Below are positions 17,799 to 27,349 of a DNA stretch of 64,000 bases, one piece after another. The translations under genes and the position numbers were made by a program. Under the pieces are notes generated by a model. The model was not told where the DNA came from and did not search any database. It worked only from the letters and a program-made list of their open reading frames with translations. Source of the stretch: Latrodectus hesperus (taxonomy: Eukaryota > Arthropoda > Arachnida > Araneae > Theridiidae); contig CM075855.1 of the NCBI GenBank assembly GCA_037975125.1, positions 108,890,118 to 108,954,117 on the forward strand, in the 5' to 3' direction. Within the stretch, counting starts at the first letter, position 1. Each line of letters begins with the position of its first letter.

Positions 17799-19045
17799 GT
17801 GAGTGAACGTCGTTGCGTAATCCAGTCAAGAGGTGCACCACAAGGCCGAAGCCAAGGTTCAGGTGGTCGCAAAGGTCAAATGACTGAAAGAACTCCCAGC
17901 AAGTGGTGGGGTGACCCAAACCACTATAAATAAAGGCTCAAAGTGATGGGGCGAGAGAGACGTTCATTGGAACTCGCTCTGACTGGAAGATGGGGGCCAA
18001 TTTGGCCTATAAAACTTAAAAAAAACAGACAAGGTTACAAAACAGTATGATACAAGATAAAATACAAACAAGGTTACAATACAGTATGATACCAGATTAA
18101 ATACAGATAAGAAATTTTACATATGTACAGAGAACAGAAGAGGTGGAGTCAGCCAGTGAATTGGTAGTGCATCTCTTGCAGTAGAATCTCCTGGATCCTC
18201 TTCCGGAATCCTTTGTTGGAGAGGAATTGTGGGGCTCTATCAGCTCTGGCAGAACTTGGGAAATGGCGTGTCCTGACATCAGTGTAGTGTTCACAGTCGA
18301 ATATGAGGTGATTGACGTCTTGAGTCTCTCCATCATGTGGGCAGATGTCATCCTGTCCATGGAATCGTCTTCTGTAGGTTCCAAAGGAACCATGACCAGT
18401 GAGGAACTGGTTGAAGTAGAAGTCTGCAGAGATTCTTTTTCTAGATACTTTAGGAAAGAATGAGTAGAGTCTCCTGGTCTTGGTGGAGCACTCCCAGAGA
18501 TGTTGCCATCTGTGCAGTTCGTCTATATTGGTAAGGGTGATAAGCTGTTGCCTGCTGAGTCGGACTGTGATTCCAATATCCTCATTTGTGGTTGCGTCTT
18601 TGGCGGCTTTATCCGCTTCCTCATTGAAACGGATGCCCACATGTGCTTTTACCCAGTGAAAGGTAAAAGTTTGGGGGTTGTTCATGAGAATCTCCCTAAT
18701 GTCGCTGATGACGTCACTATTGATGACTGTAGCAGAGAGAGCCGAAAGCACAGATTTAGAGTCTGTGTGGATGTGGCAGACCGGAACATTATGTTCCAGA
18801 ACGTATTTCATGGTAAGAAGAATGGCAGAAGCTTCTGCTTCGAATACCGTTGCGTCATCATTCAGTCGGACTTTGGTGCTCCAGATCACAACTTCGTTGC
18901 AAAGAATAATGGAGGCACATCCTACTCTGTTGACAATCTTGGAACCATCGGTGCAGGCAAAATGGTCAAGATGGTTAGGAATGGGCGACCATTCCAATGT
19001 TTCAATACAAGGACGCATCTGTCCTTGCGGACCTTGTTCTCCTTA
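17799..19045 (-). mobile_element. 5'-truncated non-LTR retrotransposon (LINE) inserted in the Tc1 relic
   Basis: The insert lies between two copies of TATGCG (17793-17798 and 19046-19051), a short target-site duplication. The Tc1 reading resumes directly after the second copy. In minus orientation the insert has an open RNase H frame (18149-19018) followed by an untranslated region of about 350 bp ending at 17799 without a poly(A) tail. All of endonuclease and reverse transcriptase are missing, as expected of a 5'-truncated copy made by target-primed reverse transcription. Two near-duplicate AAGGTTACAA-ACAGTATGATAC motifs sit in the 3' region (about 18031-18095). Confidence 0.87.
18149..19018 (-). 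pseudogene. LINE ORF2 C-terminus: RNase H domain and zinc-finger tail
   Basis: An open frame of 289 residues, truncated at its N-terminus. RNase H removes the RNA strand of the RNA:DNA hybrid during retrotransposition. Active-site residues are in place: Asp24 in CTDGSK, Glu62 in FEAEASAI, Asp86 in HTDSKS, His126 and Asp136 in HWVKAHVGIRFNEEADKAAK. A Cys/His cluster near residues 220-240 (CPHDGETQDVNHLIFDCEHY) is the tail seen in many RNase H-containing LINEs. No stop or frame change is visible, so the copy looks young, but without the rest of ORF2 it cannot function alone. ORFs on the plus strand here are shadows. Confidence 0.85.
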
Positions 19046-19354
19046 TATGCGCATTGTTTAACCTCAGAATAATGGCATCTGCAGCAGGACAATTTATGTC
19101 ATATAAATGTCAGTGTATGTAAGTGGTTCTAACAGCACAAGAATGAATTTACGGTTTTTCCCTTGCCACCAAACTCACCTGCCTTAAATCCAATTGGGAA
19201 TTTGTGGGACCTTCTCAATCAGGCTGTTCGCGGCATGGGTTCTCAGTGTTGGGGTTGGCATGACTCAACACCCCTGGGAACATCATCAGGTGACTCCCTT
19301 CCTGTACATCTCGCAACAGTCCGCTCTGCTAAAAGAGGTTATTCTGGCTTTTGA

Positions 19355-20060
19355 CATGTAATAATTTTCCTGTTAATGGATAGCATATTTATACACTAAA
19401 CACTTTTTTCTTTATATAATTATTCTTCATATAAAAAAGGACTACTTTCTCTTCAACTTTATTGATTAATGTCTGCATTAACCCTTAATAATTTTATGTT
19501 TATATTTTGGATTCAATTTCATTTTTATTTGAGTTAGTAAGAGTTACTGACAGTTATTAATTTTCAAGGCATTCTTACGATCATTTTCAGTAAATTCATT
19601 AAACAGTTTTTTTATTTGTTGCGTTGGTAAGTAATTCCTTTTTAGAATTAATAATTCCTTTAATATTTTAGGTAAATAATTCCTTTAGACCATCTTTTTT
19701 GTACTTATTTTAAATTTATCATTCTATGTAACCATACATTAGCTATTAGCAATTGCTCATTAAAAAATCAGTTATTTCAGAAAATATATTGAAATTTTAA
19801 AACGAGAAAAGTAACAATTAAAGAAATAACAAGGAAGACTTTTATTAGTTTTTGTATAAATAACAATTTATGAAAATAATTTTTTTTAAGTAAAAATATC
19901 CCTAAATTTAAATTATTGTAATTTTTATGAGTACTTGATCTTCAAATAGAGATATATTTTTTGAGAAAATCCGATAATTTTTTTTCTATTTGTAATACGT
20001 ATAAGAATTATATTTTAAGAATAGTAAAATTTAATTGCATATTTCAACAAAATACGAGGG
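19355..20060. other. AT-rich non-coding DNA, nothing recognised
   Basis: Flank between two transposon relics. No gene seen. Confidence 0.6.
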
Positions 20061-20990
20061 TTGATATTTATATTTCTAGCCTAAAAATGAAAATCAAATA
20101 CTTCATCAAAATTGGTGTCATTGTTCTCCAAACTATTCTCCAAGATCAACTCATTTTTGCATGCTTTTGAATCAATTTTCGAAGCAGTTTTACCACTCTT
20201 ATTCAGGTACATTAAAAACATGCTTTGAATGCATTTACAATTTCTTCGTCTGTCAAAAAATTCTAACCAAGTAACTTATTTTTTATTTGTGGGAATTAAA
20301 GACATTCATTGAGTACCAAATCAGGACTATACTACTGATGACCCCTCAATTCAATGTTACGACCAGTCAAAAATTCTTGAATTTTTGAAATTTGAGCTGA
20401 TCTGTGAAAGCTCACATTGTCATGATAAAGAATTTTTTTTTATCCAATGGCGGGCACACTTGGGTGACGAACCCTATGCCACAACAAGGCCAGAGAGCGC
20501 TACTCATTTGTCGTTACCCAGCGGACACCTGTGAACCAAGTCACGGAGGCGAGTAGCGTTACCAGCACCACACCACCACAAATCCCTTTTATAGGGTGGG
20601 CCATATTCATATCACATCACAGAAGAAAGGACAGAGAAACACAGAGAGAAGGAATGAAACATCCATGCCCGAACTGGGATTCGAACCCGGGACCCACAGC
20701 TCAGGAGTCAGGAATGCTAACCACTCAGCCATCGATCGGCTCATGATAAAGAATGATTCATTCCTTTTTCACTTTCTTTCGAATTTCTCTGATAATTTCA
20801 TGTAAACATATGGTCGTGCACCATTCAAAGTAGATCGTTCTCTAATTAATGTGATCGTCGAAATATGACCTCTAATGTTGAAGAAATAGTCAATTATTTG
20901 TTTCGATGAGCTTCTTCCACAAACAACTTTTGTGCATTTGCCTCTTCTTGGAATTTATTCCATCGGACTGAATTTTTTTCTTTTGCTTAA
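20061..20990 (-). pseudogene. mariner-like transposase relic, interrupted by a SINE
   Basis: On the minus strand the decayed frames read KVVCGRSSSKQIIDYFF with RGHISTI (about 20935-20860), then the second catalytic block HDNVSFHRSAQIS (about 20425-20385), then YSPDLVLNECL (about 20330) and a C-terminal tail with EEIVNAFKACF (about 20230). These match the layout of mariner-family transposases of the type captured in SETMAR, with the second Asp preserved and the third replaced (Asn-Glu-Cys where the family has Asp). Multiple stops and frame changes show it is long dead. A SINE at 20434-20742 lies just before the HDN block. Confidence 0.72.
20434..20742 (-). repeat. SINE family C, with 12-bp target duplication
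   Basis: Perfect direct repeats ATGATAAAGAAT flank it at 20422-20433 and 20743-20754. On the minus strand it starts GAGCCGATCGATGGCTGAGT (tRNA-like A box) with GGGTTCGAATCCCAG as B box, and ends in an A-run (T-run at 20434-20441). Landmarks on the plus strand are GGGCACACTTGGGTGACGAA, CACAACAAGGCC and TCACGGAGGCGAGTAGCG. Other copies lie at 50.4 and 57.4 kb, all in the same orientation. Confidence 0.93.
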
Positions 20991-21152
20991 TTATTCTCTA
21001 GATTTCTATGAAAACATGTGGCCCTTGCATACACAACAGTTGCCTTGCCATACACCACCCGCTACTACAGAAATAACGATGTCGTGGGATCCCGATCTTT
21101 ACCTGAGGTTAACGGGATGAGAGACCATCCGCTACTACACCATACTAACTAA

Positions 21153-21445
21153 GGCCGCGGTGGTCTGCTTGGTTAGGGCGTCGTTCTCATGATCGGAAGA
21201 TGGTGAGTTCGAATCCCAGCTTAACCGAAGATCCGTCGTCTTTGCAACAGGTGTCTGGAGCATGTTAAAACTGAGCTTAGTCACATTGCCCTCTAAGTGA
21301 AATGAAACCTCTGGGGGAGACAGACCAAGAATTGGGGGTCTTCTGCTTCAAAGGTACGATGACTCCACCTGGCTCCATCTGTCTAACTGGTAGAGCCCAG
21401 TTCAGGGCCTAGGTACAAGGAAGCATGCTGGTCCGACAAACACTA
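21153..21445 (+). repeat. SINE family D
   Basis: tRNA-like head GGCCGCGGTGGTCTGCTTGG with B box GAGTTCGAATCCCAGC. The body has CTCTGGGGGAGACAG and CTGTCTAACTGGTAGAGCCC, and the 3' side GGTACAAGGAAGCATGCTGG. The second copy (40797-41088, minus) shares the head-proximal AACCGAAGATCC, the GGGGGTGGCAG region, GGTAGAGCCC and the tail. Confidence 0.72.
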
Positions 21446-22757
21446 GTCAACACACTAGACAAAACAACTCTAGCAATATTGCAGAAGTCAAATGAACTGC
21501 TGTATCTCAAAGATACTACCAAAGCCTCCTTAATTATATGCAAAGCATTGTGACAGCGGTTAGAGCCGACACTGGCGGTTAAATTTACTATTGATTTTTT
21601 CATTATCCACACTTCACAAGGGGCTTCAATAATTTGATCTTTATATAACAGCTTATTTGAAAAATAATTTTTGCTGTAATATCTCTGATCTTTCTTGTTG
21701 CTGCATTTAGGGTTGCCAGCAGTTTAGTTAAAATTCTAAATAAAATAAAACCAGAAATTGTGAGTAAATTACAAATAACAAATAATAAAGGAAGAATTTT
21801 AGTTAACATAGTCCATTTATTATATAAATTACCAACTGAAACTTCGATGGAATCAAAATTTAATATAACAAGAATTGATATTAACACGGGTGGTTTAAGA
21901 GGAAGAGATCAATAACAAATCAAATATTATTAACATTTATGTGTATTTCAATAATGAAATTGCTCCTTCTAGAAACAGTTTAAGTGAATCTGTCTACCTC
22001 TACTGATACATTATAACTCTTCTATATTCTTTGTATGTAAAGACTCAACAATTAAAACAATATAAATACTCTTTTATTAGTGAGTCTGTAGAGGATATTT
22101 GTCTACTAAATAGACTTTTTTTTATTTAATGACTACAATTATTAACTAACTTCTTATTTTTATATAGCTGAAAACTAAATGAAGATTATTTAGCAATATA
22201 TATTTATTTTTTTCCTGTAAAAACTTCATATTTTTAAACAATTTTTATAGCCGTTACTTTTAATATCTTTTAGTTTTCCATTTTATCTGATTACAATGTT
22301 TATGTTTAAATTTTAAATTGAAATTTTTAAATAATAATTAATTTTAATTAGTTGATATTTAAATTAATTCAAGACTAATTTAACTACCAATTAATTATAA
22401 ATCAAATTAAAATTATAAACAAATGCTTGTGTGGCAACTCAGCCACAGTAAATCCCTAAAGGGGAATGAGAAGCGAATCTTCCCTATCCGATGGGGAATC
22501 TAGCCCAGTTGCTATTTGGATGCGGTCGAATGAAGACCGTATTGGCACCAGGGTATTATGGTGTGGAACTTATTTTTATGGAATATAATCATGAAAATTG
22601 TTATTGTTATTGTTAAAATAAAATACTAAAGGCAATAGGACTTATTAATGAAAGAAAACACACAACCGATTCGTAACGCAACAGCTTGTAAGCATTTGTT
22701 TATAATTTTAGTCTGCAAAATAAAATAAAATCTTTGAATAACATTAAATATGAAATA
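21446..22757. other. no gene recognised; one GC-richer patch
   Basis: Mostly AT-rich. The stretch 22430-22570 is GC-richer (TAAATCCCTAAAGGGGAATG, TCCCTATCCGATGGGGAATC) and may be a short interspersed repeat, but I see no second copy. Minus-strand ORFs of 67 and 94 codons at 21409-21887 have no recognisable features. Confidence 0.5.
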
Positions 22758-22861
22758 GCGAACCAATTACTTTGTTTTTTATGCATATTTGCAAATACTT
22801 TGAGAGCTGTCCGTTTTAGAATGAAACAAAGAAATGCATTTTTTCATACTTTGGATAAACT

Positions 22862-23675
22862 TTATTGAATAATATAATTGCCATCATTATTTATGACTTT
22901 TTGCCAGCGTGATGGCAATTTGTATATCCCATTTTTAAAAAATGTTTTATCTCTAGAGGCCAAAAATTGAACCTGTGAAGATTGAAGTGCTTGTCTGATA
23001 TCTTCTTCGTTCCTGAATTGTTTGCCCTGCAAGAAATTTTGTAAGGACAGAAACAAGTGATAATCAGATGGTGCTAGCTCCGGCTAGTATGGTGGATGCG
23101 ACAGAATTTCCTAGCCTAGCTCTGCGACTTTCTGACGACACCCCAAAGCAGCATGTGGCCTGGCATTGTCATGAAGCAGTATGATGTCCTTCCTATTGAA
23201 CATCGCCGGCCTCTTTTCTTGGAGTGCTGTTTTTAATTTATCCAATTGCTGACAGTACCTCTCTGAATTTAGCCTTTCGTTTGGTTTCAACAGCTCAAAA
23301 TGTATTGGTCTTCGAATGCCCCACCATATGCACAACATTCGCTTGTTCAAGCTCAACTTCGGCTTCTTCAATACAAGAAGGGGCAGATTTTCCGGGTTCA
23401 CAATATGCCCTTTTTCTTATGATGTTTTCATAGGTAATCCACTTTTCATCCCCAGTTATGATCCGGTCCAAGAAGGGTTCGATTTTGCTGTGTGCAAGCA
23501 GAGATGTGAATATGATGATTAGATCATTCAAATTCTTCTCCTTTAACTTGTGTGACACCCATCTCGAATACTTCCACACAAATCCTAGTTTCCGAATAGG
23601 GTCGGAAATGGTTTGTAGAGCTGAATACTTGTTGAAACTGATTGTAACCGAAGTGGACAGAACTTTCCGGTTGAC

Positions 23676-23678
<3 letters not shown>
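22862..23678 (-). pseudogene. mariner (SETMAR-type, DD34D) transposase relic
   Basis: The minus-strand segments in order are WVSHKLKE (linker motif, about 23560), IITGDEKWITYEN (first catalytic Asp, about 23455), CIWWGIRRPIHFELL (about 23330), ILLHDNARPHAALG (second Asp, about 23170), then a stop, HPPY, a stop, PELAPSDYHLF (third Asp, about 23080) and the C-terminal LPSRWQKVINNDGNYII ending near 22865. The 34-residue spacing of the last two Asp fits mariner. Defects are a frame change near 23300-23400, two in-frame TAG codons and loss of the N-terminal DNA-binding region, where an (AT)n tract abuts at 23679. Confidence 0.88.
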
Positions 23679-23751
<73 letters not shown>

Positions 23752-23753
23752 AT

Positions 23754-23780
<27 letters not shown>
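23679..23780. repeat. (AT)n then (TG)n compound microsatellite
   Basis: Alternating A/T at about 23679-23748, then GTGTGT to about 23780. It cuts off the 5' part of the adjacent mariner relic. Confidence 0.95.
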
Positions 23781-23784
<4 letters not shown>

Positions 23785-24229
23785 AAGACAACCGAATAAA
23801 AAATTTATATTTTCTTTAATAATTAATTAATTAATTTTAAACTGTATAATTACGTTAAATTATTTAAATTTTAATTACAAAAGCTACCATTCAACTAAAA
23901 GCTTAAAAACCCTTTTCTGTTTAAAAATAATTTTCAAATGAATGTAAGTTCTTAAAGTAATACGAAAAAAAAAAATGGAATTATCCTTGAAAGACACTTC
24001 GTGAGCCTTAGACCGTGCTTTCGACAGTTCAAAATAAATTATACGCATCTTAAAAATAGCAAGAATCCTCCCTACAATAAAGATCATATAATTTTACATA
24101 ACGTCTTCATCATTGTTTAACATAAACTATTAATCTTCTTAGGTTGTATAACCATACATATATAAAAATAAATCCACGAGTTGCTTAATATGTCTCAGAA
24201 ACTGATCAAGGTGTCATATAATCACGAAT
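23781..24229. other. AT-rich non-coding DNA, nothing recognised
   Basis: No gene or bounded repeat seen. Confidence 0.55.
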
Positions 24230-24779
24230 GTACATTAGCGAGATGTTGAACTCGACAAGGACACTCAAACATTTTAAAATCAAATGGTGGGGTGAGATAA
24301 CTCAGAAATGTTTTCGGATGAAAACATCGACGGTAAAACGCTCTTGCCTCAACCAAAACAACAATAAGAAACCGGTCTTTTCCTCCCCTTAATGATAGGC
24401 AAGGTGAGCGGAAGGATTCCGAAAATTCCGAGAGAAAACATCCTCCTACTCCCCCCTTGTCTAGTGTCTCGACAAAGACTGATGTCGCTAATATTGTCCA
24501 GGGAAATCCACCCTGAGTGCATTACTCCACTCCCACCAGTAAAATATTGTTTTTAAGGGGAGCCTCAGCTCGTAGAGCTGTCCGATTGGGTGATAAGATA
24601 AAGAAGAACTGTGTAAACGTCGTGCGATCTTGAAACATGGTGGTTACTTAAGGCGCCGAGGAAGAATGAGAAAGCCCTTTCTGTCACAGATAATCCTTAG
24701 TATACTTTGTGTCTATACAAGGATCTGCTTGTTTTTTTCGCTCGAAAAAAACACACAACATTTTAAACTTTGACGGGAT
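24230..24779 (+). promoter_or_regulatory. possible promoter/5' region with paired GATA motifs
   Basis: This block is much less AT-rich than the surrounding tens of kilobases and resembles no repeat elsewhere in the window. It contains TGATAAGATAA (24591-24601), two overlapping GATA motifs about 180 bases before the candidate ATG at 24780. GATA factors drive many gut genes in animals. I see no strong TATA box, so function is inferred from composition and position only. Confidence 0.3.
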
Positions 24780-24831
24780 ATGGTGCGTAAACTGCCCTTA
24801 GCAGTTTTGCTTCTGAAAAGTTTCATATTAG
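24780..24831 (+). CDS. candidate first exon encoding a signal peptide
   Basis: The ATG at 24780 opens a 17-codon frame reading MVRKLPLAVLLLKSFIL plus one base, then GGTAAGTTC with the donor GTAAGT at 24832. The peptide has a basic start and a Leu-rich hydrophobic core, like a secretory signal. The exon ends in phase 1, exactly like exon 1 of the mucin gene at 46028 (MTKMIVFTILLLTFIK), and could therefore splice in frame to that gene's exon 2. I found no other coding exon between 24.8 and 46 kb. It is either an alternative first exon of the mucin gene, the start of a gene whose other exons I missed, or a chance match. Confidence 0.33.
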
Positions 24832-24950
24832 GTAAGTTCTTAAATTATTTTAAACAAAACACAGTTTTAAACAGTTTAATAAAGTTATTTCCATATGAAT
24901 TTAAATTTTTAATAATTTAATGAAAGATAATTATGATTTCTTTAAAAAAA

Positions 24951-25485
24951 ACTTTTCCAAGAGTTTACATATATATGTTTACATCAATAGATTGTTAAAA
25001 ATAAAATGTATATTATCAAATTAATAGGCTATCAAAAAATGTATTAATAGACAATAAAAAACATATAAATAGACTTGAAAGGAAAATATCGTATCATATT
25101 TGTAAACTATCAAAGCAAATTGTCCAATATGAAGTCCTTTTATTTCGTGTAAATTGAATCGTTCAAAAAACAGATAATCCTTTAGTCTTTCAATACTTTC
25201 TGAAAAAAAAATTTTTTCCAAGATTTTACATAGATATTTTTACATAAGTAGATTGTCAAACGAATTTTTAATGGACTATTAAAAAGAAAATTTGTATTAT
25301 CATATTAATAGACTATCGAAAATGCATTAATAGACAATAAAGAAATCGTATAAATAACCTGAATGTGAATAACGTCTTATCATATTAGTAAACTATCAAA
25401 AAAAGAAAACGTCTTCCATGTGCAATCCCTTTATTTCGTCTAAATTGTATCATTCAAAAAACAGATAATGCTTTAGTCTTTTAAA
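24951..25485 (+). repeat. diverged tandem duplication, about 260-290 bp
   Basis: The segment 24951-25195 recurs at about 25213-25485. Shared landmarks in order are TTTTCCAAGA-TTTACAT, AATAGACAATAAA, TATCATATT-GTAAACTATCAAA, CCTTTTATTTCGT and AAACAGATAAT-CTTTAGTCTTT. The second copy has about 25 extra bases. No coding signal. Confidence 0.75.
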
Positions 25486-26949
25486 AATATCTTCTAAAAT
25501 TAGAGTCGTAAAATGTTCAAATAATGATAACGAATGTATTTCTCGGTTTAAGAAGGGTCAACAAGGTAAATACATAAAGAGCTATTGATTGATATCTCAG
25601 TAAATGATAAGGAATGGAAACATAGACAAAGTTCTGTCTGAACAGTTTTTATTTATTTTTATTGATATATATAAATTCCTATTACGAATAATTATTATTT
25701 ATAGAGACAAACTAAATAAAGTGATTAATATTTCTTACTTAATGAATGCTTAGTTATCTTTTAATATTTTTGATTTCTAAAAACTTATTTATTTAATACT
25801 CAAAGGAAATTTCAAGTCAGTATTTCAAAAATCCCTTTACTTTACTTTTAATACTTGACAATATTTTGTTTGGGAAAATTGCTAGTAAAATAGAAGTGTT
25901 ACTATCTTAAACATGAGATCATAGATTAAATATAAAAATTCAGCGTTTAAAATAAATTCACTGCTAATCAGTGGTTTTGCAAAATAATTTTTAAGTTATA
26001 ATTTCTTTTTTATTTGTCTTTCAAATAAAAAAAATCAAATAATAATAAAAAATAATAATAATAAAATAAATAAAATAATAAAAAATAAAATAAATAAAAT
26101 TAAAAAATAATAAAATCAAAAAAATAATAATAAAAAAAATCAAATAAAAAAAGTCTTTTTAATTTGATTTTAAATAAATAACTAAGTTTGCTGTGTATAA
26201 TGAAATTATTTTATTTTTTCTTACTCATAAAAATGGTGGTTCCTTATTGGTATCTCAATATACTTATGTATCTTTATATGTTTAATTTTTTTGAGATCAT
26301 AAGAGAATGTCCATTTATAATTAATTTATACTTCAATATTGCAAATAAACTTATTGTTGGTTATATAATGCTGGTTGGTTTTTACTATCGCATACAACAT
26401 ACTTATTTACCTTTAGAAGTTCAATTTTTGAAGATAGTAAGAGACAATCCCTTTATAATTAATTTAGGCTTCAATATTGAAAATCACTTTATTTACTTTT
26501 TTCATGATTAGCAAAGATAATATTAAACAATTTCAGGAATTAAAAATATTATCACATTATAAAATTACATCGAAATATAAAACAGTAGCTATATTTACGA
26601 AATATGGAGAAGCAACAAAATGACTCAGTCTATTTCTGATTCATAAGAATTCAAAAGAATATCGAAACATCTTAATTTTTAAAGGTTCAATTTGGTTTTC
26701 ATCGACTATTTTTCAAAACACAAGATGTCTCATTTTTAAGCAGGATCAAAAAATATACCCGGAGTGCCCCTTAATGCCCAGCTGACATGACACCCCCTGC
26801 TCATATTTTAATGTGCCTAAATTTTAGCAAGGGCAAGATTTTGAGCGACTCTTCTTTTTTTTAAATATTTTCATTTATGGGGATTGTCTAGTTCTGTTAG
26901 ATAATCTAGAGATTAGCAACAATAGCATATTTCAAGAACTACAAGATAC
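25486..26949. other. AT-rich DNA with an (AATAAT)n-like patch
   Basis: About 26025-26160 is an A/T-only imperfect (ATAA)n/(AAT)n run. A 107-codon AT-driven ORF at 26188-26511 carries an internal degenerate repeat (TTTATAATTAATTTA...TTCAATATTG, at about 26313 and 26453) and looks like repeat, not gene. Nothing else recognised. Confidence 0.55.
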
Positions 26950-26961
26950 AACCAAAATATT

Positions 26962-27337
26962 GAGCTCCAGTGGCTCAGTAGCTTCACGCCGCTTCCCGTG
27001 AGCTCAGCAAAGTGAAGCATCATTTGCCGCGGGCAGTGGTTGGGAGGGTGAACTCTCCTTCACTGTGTTGCTGGAACTCCGTGGGTTGGGAACGTGTCCA
27101 CGTTCATCTGTGACGTCCAAAGTCCTTCCGCTGGTGTGGCGTGGATGTGGAGAGGAGGGTGCCAGCTCCGGTGTGGCCTCGTCACCTGACCATGGTTCAA
27201 ATTACGAGGCACCTTAAAAAGAGCAAAGACGTACTTTCACCTTCGTGGTGCTCTGATCCAAGTGAAAAAGACGCTCTCTATTGACTTAATTCGCACTGCC
27301 AAAGGCATAGCGAGCTTGTCCAAGTGTCATAAGCAAC
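26962..27337 (+). repeat. SINE family F, sharing its tail with family A
   Basis: Direct repeats AACCAAAATATT at 26950-26961 and 27338-27349 mark the target duplication. The head differs from family A: GGCTCAGTAGCTTCACGCCG followed by CCGCGGGCAGTGGTTGGGAG. From about 27217 the sequence becomes that of family A: AGAGCAAAGACGTACTTTCA, CCTTCGTGGTGCTCTGAT, GCACTGCCAAAGGCATAGCG and GTCCAAGTGTCATAAGCAAC. A common tail with distinct heads is what SINEs mobilised by the same partner LINE look like. Confidence 0.85.
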
Positions 27338-27349
27338 AACCAAAATATT

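Larger units (their letters stand above)
17147..19354 (+). pseudogene. Tc1-like transposase, split by a LINE insertion
   Basis: The coding pieces are 17147-17798 and 19046-19354. The left piece holds the helix-turn-helix region (SGSISKTAKFMNSSHDTVVK, about 17260-17315), a second DNA-binding segment (QTIVQRTLLHLSLRSR, about 17438-17485) and the first catalytic region, FSNECFMLHQTDGRG (about 17587-17632). The usual FSDES has become FSNEC, so the first catalytic Asp is Asn. The right piece continues with LQQDN (second Asp, about 19081), PPNSPALNPIGNLWDLL (third region) and ends with SAKRGYSGF and a stop. Several stops and frame changes lie between. The gap is a LINE insertion with a 6-bp duplication. 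I could not identify terminal inverted repeats. Confidence 0.88.

Noticed and set aside
18500..19072. 190- and 127-codon plus-strand ORFs
   Set aside because: They lie antisense to the LINE RNase H frame, which has all its catalytic residues.
20680..20735. tRNA-like A and B boxes (also at 12.3, 21.2, 33.3, 34.1, 40.6, 50.9 and 57.6 kb)
   Set aside because: Each sits at the head of a repeated SINE, with no acceptor stem pairing I could support, so none is annotated as a tRNA gene.
26188..26511. 107-codon hydrophobic ORF
   Set aside because: AT-driven Phe/Ile/Leu/Tyr composition over an internally repeated AT-rich segment, with no exon signals.
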